Assembly: GCA_017463325.1 (NCBI GenBank)
Contig: JAFTPK010000016.1
Location: 1 to 39,582 of the forward strand
Source of the DNA: Clostridia bacterium
Lineage (GTDB): Bacteria; Bacillota; Clostridia; Christensenellales; Borkfalkiaceae
Direction of reading: 5' to 3'
DNA length: 39,582 nt
In this document: positions 19,502 through 28,165 of the stretch, in pieces
How positions within the stretch are numbered: position 1 is the first letter of the stretch
Layout of the letters: each line of letters begins with the position of its first letter
Notes under the pieces: generated by a model
Told to the model about the DNA's origin: nothing
The model's database searches: none
Seen by the model: only the letters and a program-made list of their open reading frames with translations
Program-made: the position numbers and the translations under genes

Positions 19502-21034
19502 ATGCAAGACTTAAATAAAGAGCTGTTCGTGTTCGCGGACGCAAAAAAGGAGGAGGGGGAGGAGAAAGCTTTGGAGAAATCGAAAGGCTTTTTCGCCGAC
19601 GCGTTGGAACGGTTTGCGCGCAATAAATCGTCCGTGGTGGCGGCGGCGATCCTCGTGTTTTTAGTGCTGTTCGTTTGCTTGGCTCCCTTATTTACTCCCT
19701 ATCAAATGACCGATAAGGAAAGTTTATATCAAAACAAACGACCGATCAATCCTCTTTTTCAAAGCCTTGGCGTTTGGGACGGCGGTCGCGAAAACGAATT
19801 CACCGAGGATAATTTTCGCTATTTCTCAGCGATTGAACGGGAAACGGGGATCTCGCCGATTATCAAGTTGAAAAAGAAATACGAAAAGACCCTTTCCGTT
19901 GGTTCAACCGTAAAGGTGACTACCATGTATCGGTTGAGGATAAATTCTTATAAAGAGGTGGGGGTAGTGAACGGATTTAATCTTTCCAAGGAAGAGTTTG
20001 AGGCGATCGTAAACTACCAAAACGAAACGGGGAGGCAGGTGCTCTATCCTCTCGTGCAAACGGAAAAGCTACACGGCTTTGCGGGAGGCGAGGGCGGCGG
20101 GAATTACTGGTATGAAATTGACGCTAAGGGCAAGCCGATTTTGGACGAAAACGGAGAGTGGAAGCCGCTATATATTTCCGTTGCGACGGATAGTCCTTTG
20201 CGGGGTATGTACGCGCCTTATCAAGGAGGAAAGAGAATCCCTGCCGACGACGGCACGTTTGTATACGGGCAGGCAAATCAGTCGGGATATTCGACGCGCA
20301 TTTGCTTTTATGAATACTATCAATATAAAAACGGCTTTACGCCGCGTTATTTGTTTGGAACAAACACCTATGGACAGGACGTTTTTCGCTCGCTTGCGGA
20401 GGGGGCAAAGTTTTCTATGCTGCTTGCGCTTGGTGTGGCGGCGTTAAACCTAATAATCGGCGCGGTGTACGGCGCGGTGGAGGGGTATTTCGGAGGAAAG
20501 ACCGATCTTATCATGGAGCGAATTGCCGACGTCCTTTCAGGGGTACCGTTTACCGTAGTTGTTACGCTGTTTTCTTATCATTTAGCGGCAAAGGTAGGGG
20601 TGGTCGTATCCTTTCTTTTTGCCTTTTTGACGACGGGCTGGATATCCACGGCGGCGTTGACGAGAAAACAGTTTTACCGATTTAAAAATAGGGAATATAT
20701 CATGGCGGCGCGAACTCTGGGCGCAGGGCATGGGCGTATTATTTGGCGGCATATTTTTCCGAATTCCGTCGGGGCGATCATCACCTCTGCGGCTATGCTG
20801 ATACCGAGCGTAATCGGTATGGAAACGACGCTCACGTATCTTGGGATCGTCAATCTTTCGGGGGCGGGTACGACTAGCCTCGGAACGCTGATTGAGCTTG
20901 GAAAAGACTGTATGGAGCTTGCACCGCACGTCATTTTGTTTCCTGCGTTGTTTTTAGCGTTGTTGCTCGTTTGTTTCAATCTACTTGGGAATGGGCTGAG
21001 AGATGCGTTTAATCCGTCGCTTCGGGGTGCGTAA
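19502..21034 (+). CDS. Peptide ABC transporter permease (OppC/DppC type) with large extracytoplasmic insertion
   Basis: A 510-residue partner permease. The first membrane segment is at about residues 46-66. The usual C-terminal permease core begins near residue 280 at YLFGTNTYGQDVFRSL and contains the EAA-like loop EYIMAARTLGAGHGRIIWRHIFPNS. Family members are generally about 300 residues with only a short loop after helix 1; here roughly 210 residues are inserted, rich in charged and aromatic residues and predicted to be outside the membrane. The N-terminus also has a charged leader (KKEEGEEKALEKS). It begins directly after the OppB stop codon and is followed immediately by the ATPase genes. 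Confidence 0.93.
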   Translation: MQDLNKELFVFADAKKEEGEEKALEKSKGFFADALERFARNKSSVVAAAILVFLVLFVCLAPLFTPYQMTDKESLYQNKRPINPLFQSLGVWDGGRENEFTEDNFRYFSAIERETGISPIIKLKKKYEKTLSVGSTVKVTTMYRLRINSYKEVGVVNGFNLSKEEFEAIVNYQNETGRQVLYPLVQTEKLHGFAGGEGGGNYWYEIDAKGKPILDENGEWKPLYISVATDSPLRGMYAPYQGGKRIPADDGTFVYGQANQSGYSTRICFYEYYQYKNGFTPRYLFGTNTYGQDVFRSLAEGAKFSMLLALGVAALNLIIGAVYGAVEGYFGGKTDLIMERIADVLSGVPFTVVVTLFSYHLAAKVGVVVSFLFAFLTTGWISTAALTRKQFYRFKNREYIMAARTLGAGHGRIIWRHIFPNSVGAIITSAAMLIPSVIGMETTLTYLGIVNLSGAGTTSLGTLIELGKDCMELAPHVILFPALFLALLLVCFNLLGNGLRDAFNPSLRGA

Positions 21035-22078
21035 ATGGAAAATACGGTATTAGAAATCAAAAATTTGCAGGTTTCTTTCCGCGTGTCGGGAAAGACGGGG
21101 CGGGCGATACGCGGCGTTGATCTTGCGCTTAAAAAAGGGGAAACGCTTGCCCTCGTCGGCGAGTCGGGAAGCGGAAAGTCGGTGCTGACGAAAACGGTGA
21201 TGGGGCTTTTACCGCCGAATGCGAAAGTGGAGGCGGGAGAGGTGTTTTACGGGGGCAGGGATTTAACGAAGCTCAAAGAAAAGGAGCTTTGTAGGGTGCG
21301 CGGCTCGGAAATTGCCATGATTTTTCAAGACCCGTTTTCAAGCTTAAATCCCATTATGCGGATCGGAAAACAAATCACCGAAACAATGCGTTTAAGGGAA
21401 AAGGGGCTGAGTGAGCGAGAGGCGAAAAAGCGGGCAATCGCATTGATGGAGGAGGTGGGGATAGATAGGGCGGCAGAGCGGTTTTCCCGTTATCCTTTTG
21501 AGTTTTCAGGCGGTATGCGGCAAAGGATTGTTATTGCCATCGCTCTTGCGGGAAACCCGAAAGTGCTTATCTGCGACGAGCCGACGACGGCGCTTGACGT
21601 TTCTGTACAGGCGCAAATTTTGGAATTGATCAACCGTTTGAAAGAGGAACGGGGGCTATCGGTGATTTTTATCACGCACGATCTTGGCGTAGTGGCGGGC
21701 GTCGCTGATACCGTCGCTGTGATGTATGCGGGAAAAATTGTTGAATACGGGGGCTTGGAGGAGATCTTTTTTGAGCCGAAGCATCCTTATACGTGGGCGC
21801 TTTTGTCTTCCGTGCCCGATCTTGATACGAAAGGGGAATTAAACGCCATCGAGGGGGTTCCGCCCGATATTTTTTCGGAGCTGACAGGGGACGCTTTTGC
21901 GCCTCGCAATCCGTACGCCATGAAGATTGATTTTGAAAAAGAGCCGCCTTTTTTTAAGGTGAGCGATACGCACTACGCCGCCACTTGGCTAATGCACGAA
22001 TTTGCGCCCAAAACGGCTATGCCTAAGGAGCTGAAAAGTAGAATAACGAGAATGAAAAGGACGGAAAAAGGGAAATGA
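21035..22078 (+). CDS. Peptide ABC transporter ATPase (OppD/DppD type)
   Basis: A 347-residue ATP-binding subunit. Walker A is GESGSGKSV, the ABC signature is FSGGMRQR, and Walker B is VLICDEPTTALDV. The oligopeptide-transporter C-terminal extension is present (GVPPDIFSELTGDAFAPRNPYAMKIDF). In many DppD proteins this extension carries four cysteines for a [4Fe-4S] cluster; here all of those positions are other residues (for example PRN in place of PRC and ATW in place of ACW). It overlaps the next gene by four bases (ATGA). Confidence 0.95.
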   Translation: MENTVLEIKNLQVSFRVSGKTGRAIRGVDLALKKGETLALVGESGSGKSVLTKTVMGLLPPNAKVEAGEVFYGGRDLTKLKEKELCRVRGSEIAMIFQDPFSSLNPIMRIGKQITETMRLREKGLSEREAKKRAIALMEEVGIDRAAERFSRYPFEFSGGMRQRIVIAIALAGNPKVLICDEPTTALDVSVQAQILELINRLKEERGLSVIFITHDLGVVAGVADTVAVMYAGKIVEYGGLEEIFFEPKHPYTWALLSSVPDLDTKGELNAIEGVPPDIFSELTGDAFAPRNPYAMKIDFEKEPPFFKVSDTHYAATWLMHEFAPKTAMPKELKSRITRMKRTEKGK

Positions 22079-22965
22079 CGGAGGACGTTTTGTTAGAGGT
22101 GAAAGACCTCTGTCAATATTTTAAGTTGGGAAAAAAGACGCTTAAAGCGGTGGACGGAGTGAGCTTTACTTTGCGGCGGGGGGAGGTGCTTGGTCTTGTA
22201 GGGGAGAGCGGCTCGGGAAAAACGACGACGGGGCGTTCGATTGTTGGATTATATCGGCCGACGGCGGGAGAGGTATATTTTGAGGGACGGCCAACGACGG
22301 GGTTAAGCGGAAGTGCTCGCCGTAGCTTGGCAAAAGAGATGCAAATGATTTTTCAAGACCCCGTGTCTTCGTTGAACCCGAGAATGACGGTGGGGGAGAT
22401 TGTCGCGGAGGGGCTTAGAATAGCGGGAGAAAAGGACGGAAAGAAGATACGGGAGCAGGTGGAAGCCACTCTTTTAAGCGTGGGGATTTTGCCGCGGTAT
22501 GTCTCGCGGTATCCGCACGAGTTTTCGGGCGGGCAAAGACAGCGTATCGGCATTGCCCGTGCGCTGATCATGAGGCCTAAACTGATTATCGCCGACGAGC
22601 CTGTTTCCGCACTCGACGTATCCGTGCAAGCGCAGGTGATCAATTTGCTTTCTGATTTAAAAGAAAAACTGGGACTTACCGTGTTGTTTATCGCGCACGA
22701 TTTGTCGGTGGTAAAATATTTTTGCGACGAGATTGCCGTGATGTATCGGGGGAGGATCGTGGAAAAAGCCCCGTCGGCAGAGCTTTTTAAAAATCCGATT
22801 CACGCCTATACGCAGTCGCTTTTGTCAGCCGTGCCTCTTTTAAATCCCAAGCAAAAGGGAAAGTCGAAACGGATTATTTTTGACGGAGAAAAAGAGTGGA
22901 CGGAGGGGGCAGGGTCGAGTTTACGCGAGGTAAAAAAGGGACACTTCGTCGCGGAGGAAACGTAG
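22075..22965 (+). CDS. Peptide ABC transporter ATPase (OppF/DppF type)
   Basis: A 296-residue second ATP-binding subunit that pairs with the preceding one. Walker A is GESGSGKTTT, the signature is FSGGQRQR, and Walker B is LIIADEPVSALDV. The Q-loop contains MQMIFQDPVSSLNPRM, typical of OppF. The C-terminus is short (about 30 residues after LLNPKQKGKSKR) and lacks cysteines. It overlaps the OppD stop codon by four bases, implying coupled translation and a 1:1 ratio. With the binding protein and permeases it makes a complete importer. Confidence 0.95.
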   Translation: MTEDVLLEVKDLCQYFKLGKKTLKAVDGVSFTLRRGEVLGLVGESGSGKTTTGRSIVGLYRPTAGEVYFEGRPTTGLSGSARRSLAKEMQMIFQDPVSSLNPRMTVGEIVAEGLRIAGEKDGKKIREQVEATLLSVGILPRYVSRYPHEFSGGQRQRIGIARALIMRPKLIIADEPVSALDVSVQAQVINLLSDLKEKLGLTVLFIAHDLSVVKYFCDEIAVMYRGRIVEKAPSAELFKNPIHAYTQSLLSAVPLLNPKQKGKSKRIIFDGEKEWTEGAGSSLREVKKGHFVAEET

Positions 22966-22967
22966 AG

Positions 22968-23321
22968 TTGAAAAGGATAGCATTGCTTTTTTTGGAGGGG
23001 ATAGCGTTTGGAGTGGCGGCTTTTTTGCTAAGGCGAGGGAGTGTTTCGGCGTACGCCGCGGCTTGTGACGCACTCACTCTTTCGGGTGGCGCTATTTTAG
23101 TTGTAGGGATTTTTGCAAGGCTTGCGGGCGTAGGCGCTATGGACGGAATTCGTTACGTTGCAGCGTGCGGCCTAAAAGGATTGTTTCCGTTTGCGCGGAC
23201 GCAGTCCTTTCGCGTTTTTAAAGAGGAGCGGGCGCAGAAGGTACAAAAGCGGGGCGGCAGCGATCGCTTGTTTTTTGGAGGCACGCTGTTTTCGGTGGGT
23301 CTGTTTTTTGCGTTTTTTTGA
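22968..23321 (+). CDS. Small membrane protein, DUF3899-like
   Basis: A 117-residue protein with membrane segments at about residues 4-20, 36-54 and near the extreme C-terminus (FGGTLFSVGLFFAFF). A basic cytoplasmic stretch (FRVFKEERAQKVQKRGG) precedes the last segment. The layout resembles the DUF3899 family of small Bacillota membrane proteins, whose function is unknown. The best start is the TTG at 22968, two bases after the OppF stop codon; a longer in-frame start would overlap OppF by 70 bases. It is the last gene of the transporter operon. The family assignment is tentative. Confidence 0.6.
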   Translation: MKRIALLFLEGIAFGVAAFLLRRGSVSAYAAACDALTLSGGAILVVGIFARLAGVGAMDGIRYVAACGLKGLFPFARTQSFRVFKEERAQKVQKRGGSDRLFFGGTLFSVGLFFAFF

Positions 23322-23331
23322 AAAATAGGCG

Positions 23332-23351
23332 TTTTTTTAATAAAAAAACGA
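23332..23351 (+). terminator. AT-rich hairpin after the peptide transporter operon
   Basis: CGTTTTTTT and AAAAAAACG form an inverted repeat with a 2- to 3-base loop, ten bases after the stop codon. It is weak in GC but is the only terminator-like structure before the next promoter. Confidence 0.4.
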
Positions 23352-23370
23352 AAAATGGCGGGTATCGGCG

Positions 23371-23399
23371 TTGACAAAATATAGAAAATGTATTATAAT
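23371..23399 (+). promoter_or_regulatory. Consensus promoter for the corC-galE-sufCB block
   Basis: TTGACA at 23371-23376 and TATAAT at 23394-23399 with a 17-base spacer, both perfect. It lies 57 bases upstream of the CorC/HlyC gene. Confidence 0.92.
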
Positions 23400-23455
23400 A
23401 GCTAATAACAAGACTTAAAAAATCTCACGTCTTGAAATTTTCTTTTGGAGGATCT

Positions 23456-24733
23456 ATGGACCCGCTATCTCTATCTGTCGTAATCATTGTGCTCATCTTG
23501 CTTTCCGGCTTTTTCTCAGCCACGGAAACGGCTTATTCTTGTGTGAACCGTATCAAGCTGAAAAGCTTCGCGGCGCTTGGCAAGAAGAACGCAAAGGCCG
23601 TCAGCGCTTTTGCGGACGAAAAGTACGATAAGCTGATTACGGCAATTCTTATCGGTAACAACATTGTAAATTTGACCGCTTCGGCGCTTAGCACGCTGCT
23701 GTTTGCGGAGCTTTTAAAGGGTACTACGATAGACCATACGACGATTTCCACGATCGTTTTGACTGTGGCAGTTCTCGTTTGTGGCGAAATCACGCCGAAA
23801 TATTTCGCAAGCGTATATCCTGAAAAAGTGTGTTTTCTGCTTTATCCGCTCATGCAGTTTTTTTACTGGATATTGATACCGTTGAGCAAAATTTTTGACG
23901 GATATAAATATCTGCTTCAAAAATTATTCAAGCTGAAAAAAGACGAGTCGGTGACGGACGAGGAACTGATGTCGCTTGTTGACGAAGCGGAGGAAGTCGG
24001 GACATTAAAAGAGGACGAATCGGCGCTTGTGCGTTCGGCACTTGAATTTGACGATTTAAAGGTGGAGGATATCCTCGTGCCTCGCGTACAGGTGATCGCC
24101 GTTAGCGAGGACGCTACCATGGACGAGGTGCGCGACGTTTTCAATAAGAACGGCTATTCCCGTTTACCTGTCTATAAGGAAACGATCGACAACGTGGTGG
24201 GGCTTATTCACGAGCGTGATTTCTTCCTTGCGTATTTAAAAGGAAAGAAAGAAATTTCTTCCATTATGCAGGAAATTTCGTTTACGACGGAATATACGCG
24301 AATTTCCACTTTGTTAAAACAGCTACAAAAAGAGAAAATCCATATGGCGGCCGTTTCCGACGAATACGGCGGTTTGGTAGGGATTGTCACTTTGGAGGAC
24401 GTTTTGGAAGAGCTTGTCGGCGATATTTGGGACGAACACGACGAGGAAGAGGTGTTCTATGGAAAAATTTCCGACAAAGAATACTGGGTGGACGGAAAAT
24501 GCGATTTGGAGGAATTCTTCGCTCTGTACGATATGGAAAGCGAGGACGAGAATTTTGAGGCAAATACCGTCGGCGGTTGGGTAACCGAGAAATTTGGCGG
24601 AATTCCCCCGATTGGCGAATGTTTTACTTTCCGTTGCATTGAGATTAAGGTCGTAAAAACGACGAGGCAAAAGGTATTAAAGATCCGCTCCCGCTACGTG
24701 GAAGACCTTGCGGACGCGATTGAGAACGAATAA
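23456..24733 (+). CDS. CorC/HlyC-type membrane protein with CBS domains
   Basis: A 425-residue protein of the CNNM/HlyC-CorC family. The N-terminal DUF21 membrane domain covers about residues 1-175, with [19 protein letters not shown] and [13 protein letters not shown]. Then come two CBS modules, including [14 protein letters not shown] and a second with [31 protein letters not shown]. The C-terminal CorC_HlyC domain contains the expected [23 protein letters not shown] segment. Proteins of this family take part in Mg2+ or other divalent-metal homeostasis; older 'hemolysin' labels are misleading. The ATG at 23456 with GGAGG upstream is preferred over an in-frame codon at 23432. Confidence 0.9.
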   Translation: MDPLSLSVVIIVLILLSGFFSATETAYSCVNRIKLKSFAALGKKNAKAVSAFADEKYDKLITAILIGNNIVNLTASALSTLLFAELLKGTTIDHTTISTIVLTVAVLVCGEITPKYFASVYPEKVCFLLYPLMQFFYWILIPLSKIFDGYKYLLQKLFKLKKDESVTDEELMSLVDEAEEVGTLKEDESALVRSALEFDDLKVEDILVPRVQVIAVSEDATMDEVRDVFNKNGYSRLPVYKETIDNVVGLIHERDFFLAYLKGKKEISSIMQEISFTTEYTRISTLLKQLQKEKIHMAAVSDEYGGLVGIVTLEDVLEELVGDIWDEHDEEEVFYGKISDKEYWVDGKCDLEEFFALYDMESEDENFEANTVGGWVTEKFGGIPPIGECFTFRCIEIKVVKTTRQKVLKIRSRYVEDLADAIENE

Positions 24734-24748
24734 AAGAAGGTGTGTACT

Positions 24749-25765
24749 ATGCAAACTATCTTAGTGACGGGCGGTTGCGGCTATATCGGCTCGCATACCG
24801 TTTTGGAATTGCTTGAAAAGGGCTATGAAGTAGTAGTAGTGGATAATTTTTCCAACTCCAACTTCGAGGCGTTGCGCCGCGTACAAAAGATCACGGGGAA
24901 AACGGTAACTTTCTATGAAAAGGACGTTCGTGACAGCGAGGCTATGGAGGCGATTTTCTGCGCTCATAAAATTGATGCGGTCATTCATTTTGCTGCGTTT
25001 AAAGCGGTGGGAGAGAGCTGTAAGCTCCCGCTCAAATACTACGAAAACAATATTAGCGGCACGGTGGCTTTATTGCAGGTGATGGCAAAATGCGGCGTGA
25101 AGAAAATCATTTTTTCTTCGTCCGCTACCGTTTACGGCACGCCCGAGCGTTTGCCTCTTGACGAAACCTGTCGCCTTTCGACTACTAATCCGTACGGCTC
25201 CACCAAGCTTATGATGGAAAATATCATGCAAGACGTCTACAAAGCTGATAACGAATGGAATATTATTTTGCTTCGTTATTTCAATCCCGTCGGCGCGCAT
25301 AAGAGCGGGTTGATCGGGGAAGACCCGAAAGGGATCCCCAACAATTTGATGCCTTTCGTAGCGCAGGTGGCGAGCGGTAAACTTTCCTGTATCAACGTCT
25401 TTGGTAATGATTACGACACCCCCGACGGCACGGGTGTACGCGATTATATCCACGTAGTGGATCTTGCTCTTGGTCATATCGCGGCGATCGAAGAATGTAA
25501 GGAGAGCGGCGTACATATCTATAACCTCGGTACGGGGAGAGGATATAGCGTGCTCGAAATGATCCACGCGTTTGAAAAGGCGTGCGGAAAAACGTTGCCG
25601 TATAAGATTTGTCCTCGTAGGGACGGCGACGTGGCGGCGTGCTACGCGTGCCCCGATAAGGCAGCCAGAGAATTGAAATGGGAGGCGAAATACGGCATTG
25701 AAGAAATGTGCGCCTCGCAATGGAAATGGCAGAGCGGCAACCCTAGAGGGTATGAAGAGGAATGA
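24749..25765 (+). CDS. galE: UDP-glucose 4-epimerase
   Basis: A 338-residue short-chain dehydrogenase-type epimerase that interconverts UDP-glucose and UDP-galactose, supplying sugars for the cell envelope and galactose use. The NAD-binding motif is GGCGYIGSH near the N-terminus. The catalytic Ser-Tyr-Lys set is visible as FSSSATVYG and [12 protein letters not shown]. The GalE-specific [18 protein letters not shown] and [20 protein letters not shown] follow. The ATG at 24749 is preceded by AGAAGG; an in-frame GTG three codons earlier is less likely. It lies 15 bases after the CorC gene and its end overlaps the next gene. Confidence 0.97.
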   Translation: MQTILVTGGCGYIGSHTVLELLEKGYEVVVVDNFSNSNFEALRRVQKITGKTVTFYEKDVRDSEAMEAIFCAHKIDAVIHFAAFKAVGESCKLPLKYYENNISGTVALLQVMAKCGVKKIIFSSSATVYGTPERLPLDETCRLSTTNPYGSTKLMMENIMQDVYKADNEWNIILLRYFNPVGAHKSGLIGEDPKGIPNNLMPFVAQVASGKLSCINVFGNDYDTPDGTGVRDYIHVVDLALGHIAAIEECKESGVHIYNLGTGRGYSVLEMIHAFEKACGKTLPYKICPRRDGDVAACYACPDKAARELKWEAKYGIEEMCASQWKWQSGNPRGYEEE

Positions 25766-26435
25766 CGAGGCGGGGATTTTTCCCGACCGTATCATTAGAA
25801 GTAAACGAAAAACGATTTCCCTGTCCGTAAGTCGGCTTGGGGAAGTAATCGTACGTGCGCCGCTTTCGACAAGCGAAGCTCGGATTATGGCGTTCGTAGG
25901 GGAAAAACAAGGCTGGCTTGCAAAGCAAAAGAATAAAATCAACGGGGCAGGGATCCGTTTACCGCAGGAAGATTTGAACGGTTACGGGTTTCTGCTTCTT
26001 GGCGAAAAGTACACGCTCACCCTTTACGACGGCGACAATATCCGTTTGGACGGTGAGAATAAGCGGCTGTTTTTACCTAAGAAAAATACGCGGCTGAGGC
26101 TGATTAAATGGCTGAAAGAAAACGCGCTGCGTATTTTTACCGCGCAAACGGGCGTTTGGGCGAAAAACATGGGCGTTACCTTTCAAAGCGTCGCGCTTTC
26201 GTCGGCAAAGACCCGTTGGGGAACGTGTTCGGGGGAAAATAAAATCCGTTATACCTATCGGCTTTTGTACGCACCGCGAGAGGTGATCGACTACGTGATC
26301 GTGCACGAGTTAGCACATATCAAATATAAAAATCACGGAAAAGGATTTTGGGCACTCGTAGAAAGCTACCTGCCCGATTATAAACAGCACCGCAAATGGT
26401 TAAAAGAGCGCGGCGCACTCATGGAAATATTTTAA
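25752..26435 (+). CDS. YgjP-like zinc metallopeptidase (M48/DUF45 type)
   Basis: A 227-residue protein of the YgjP/DUF45 family. The zinc motif HELAH occurs in [19 protein letters not shown], with the third ligand probably in the following HGKGFW segment, and TRWGTCS is also characteristic of the family. Natural substrates are not established. The start at 25752 gives a 14-base overlap with the end of galE and uses a TAGAGGG site within galE; starts farther upstream would overlap galE by nearly 70 bases. sufC follows 13 bases later, so it is part of the same operon. Confidence 0.85.
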   Translation: MKRNDEAGIFPDRIIRSKRKTISLSVSRLGEVIVRAPLSTSEARIMAFVGEKQGWLAKQKNKINGAGIRLPQEDLNGYGFLLLGEKYTLTLYDGDNIRLDGENKRLFLPKKNTRLRLIKWLKENALRIFTAQTGVWAKNMGVTFQSVALSSAKTRWGTCSGENKIRYTYRLLYAPREVIDYVIVHELAHIKYKNHGKGFWALVESYLPDYKQHRKWLKERGALMEIF

Positions 26436-26448
26436 AGAAAGGAAAAGT

Positions 26449-27168
26449 ATGTTAAAGCTTGAAAACGTTACCTATCGCGTACAGAGCGATCAGGGCGAAA
26501 AGACCATTTTAGACAACGTCAATTTGACGCTTGACGAGCGTTTTGTTGCGTTCACGGGGCCAAACGGCGGCGGAAAATCGACGCTTGCGAAAGTGATCGC
26601 GGGGATTATTGCGCCCACGGAGGGCAAGGTGTATTTGGACGGCGAGGACATTACGGGAATGAACGTTACGGAGCGTGCCCGTAGAGGGATTTCATACGCC
26701 TTTCAGCAGCCTGTCCGCTTTAAGGGAATGACCGTGCGCGATCTTATTTCGCTTGCCGCAGGAAAAGAAACGAAAGTAGCCGACGCCTGTGCCTATCTTT
26801 CCGAGGTGGGGCTTTGCGCGAGGGATTATATCGACCGTGAAATCGACGCTTCGCTTTCGGGTGGGGAACTTAAACGAATTGAAATAGCGACGATTTTGGC
26901 GCGCGCAACCAAGCTTTCTATCTTCGACGAGCCTGAGGCGGGAATTGACCTTTGGAGCTTTGGTAATTTGATTTCGGTTTTTGAAAAAATGCACGAAAAG
27001 ACGAAAGGGAATATTCTCATTATTTCCCATCAGGAACGGATTTTGAATATTGCGGATAAGATCGTGGTGATTGCGGGCGGAAAAATCAAAAACGTAGGCG
27101 AGAAGTCGGAGATTTTGCCCGGGCTTTTGGCGGCTTCAACCTGTCGAAAGCTGGAAGAAAAGCTGTAA
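26449..27168 (+). CDS. sufC: Fe-S cluster assembly ATPase SufC
   Basis: A 239-residue soluble ABC-type ATPase of the SUF system. Walker A is GPNGGGKST, the signature is LSGGELKR and Walker B is LSIFDEPEAGIDLWS, with the switch His in IISHQ. SufC powers cluster building on the SufB scaffold. The next gene is a single SufB-like protein; no sufD, sufS, sufU or sufE is nearby. This is the two-gene layout described as the minimal SUF-like (SMS) system in archaea and anaerobic Clostridia. GAAAGG precedes the ATG. Confidence 0.95.
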   Translation: MLKLENVTYRVQSDQGEKTILDNVNLTLDERFVAFTGPNGGGKSTLAKVIAGIIAPTEGKVYLDGEDITGMNVTERARRGISYAFQQPVRFKGMTVRDLISLAAGKETKVADACAYLSEVGLCARDYIDREIDASLSGGELKRIEIATILARATKLSIFDEPEAGIDLWSFGNLISVFEKMHEKTKGNILIISHQERILNIADKIVVIAGGKIKNVGEKSEILPGLLAASTCRKLEEKL

Positions 27169-27180
27169 GGAGGGTAACGC

Positions 27181-28107
27181 GTGGATACGATTGAACGGGA
27201 GCTGTTAAAGCAAGTCGCCGATCTGCACGGCGTGCCCGAGGGGGCTTATAATATTCGCGGCAACGGTGAAATGCTCGGCAGAGTAACGACGGCGAATATC
27301 GACATTTTGACAAAGACGGACGGGAAGTCGGGAATTGATATTATCATCAAACCGGGGACAAAAAAAGAGAGCGTGCATATTCCCGTCATCATCAGTAAAG
27401 CGGGCTTACAGGAGGTCGTTTACAACGATTTTTATATCGGTGAGGACGCGGACGTGACGATTGTTGCGGGTTGCGGAATTCATAACGGCGGGAAAGAGGC
27501 TGAAACCTCTCGCCACGACGGCGTGCACACTTTCTACGTAGGGAAAAATGCCAAAGTGCGGTACGTAGAAAAGCATTACGGCTCCGGTGATGGCAACGGG
27601 AAACGGATTATGAATCCCGAAACGGTGGTGCACCTTGCCGAGGGCGCGACGATGGAAATGGAAACCACGCAAATCAAAGGGGTGGATTCGACGAAACGTT
27701 TAACGAAAGCAACCATGCTTGCAGGGTCGAATTTCGTCGTGAAAGAAAAACTGTATACGCACGGCAAACAAACGGCGGATACCGATTTTGTGATCGACAT
27801 GAACGGAACGGGTTGTCGCGCGGACGTCGTTTCTCGTTCGGTTGCGGCGGACAAGTCCTGCCAACGGTTTGTTTCCACCATGAACGGAAACGCGGCCTGT
27901 CACGGTCATACCGAATGTGACGCGATTATTATGGACGGCGCGTGTGTAACGGCGGCGCCTTGCCTTTCGGCAAACGACGTGGACGCCGAGCTTATTCACG
28001 AAGCGGCAATCGGGAAAATCGCAGGAGAACAACTGATCAAGCTCATGACGCTCGGACTTGACGAAAAGGAAGCGGAAGAACAAATCATCAAAGGATTTTT
28101 ACATTGA
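27181..28107 (+). CDS. sufB: Fe-S cluster scaffold SufB-like protein (minimal type)
   Basis: A 308-residue SufB/SufD-family scaffold, shorter than classical SufB (about 465 residues) because the N-terminal region is absent. The beta-helix core is seen in YNDFYIGEDADVTIVAGCGI and KNAKVRYVEKHYGSGDG. The C-terminal segment AACHGHTECDAIIMDGACV and SANDVDAELIHEAAIGKI matches the conserved cluster-handling end, including Cys and Glu residues. The start is GTG with AAGGAGG upstream. It is 12 bases downstream of sufC and the pair probably forms the whole Fe-S assembly machine for the radical-SAM, rubredoxin-linked and other Fe-S enzymes of the cell. Confidence 0.93.
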   Translation: MDTIERELLKQVADLHGVPEGAYNIRGNGEMLGRVTTANIDILTKTDGKSGIDIIIKPGTKKESVHIPVIISKAGLQEVVYNDFYIGEDADVTIVAGCGIHNGGKEAETSRHDGVHTFYVGKNAKVRYVEKHYGSGDGNGKRIMNPETVVHLAEGATMEMETTQIKGVDSTKRLTKATMLAGSNFVVKEKLYTHGKQTADTDFVIDMNGTGCRADVVSRSVAADKSCQRFVSTMNGNAACHGHTECDAIIMDGACVTAAPCLSANDVDAELIHEAAIGKIAGEQLIKLMTLGLDEKEAEEQIIKGFLH

Positions 28108-28165
28108 TAAAAAATGCTTTTGAGGCACCCATGGTTGCAACGAAAGCAGAAAAAGGAGATATAAT

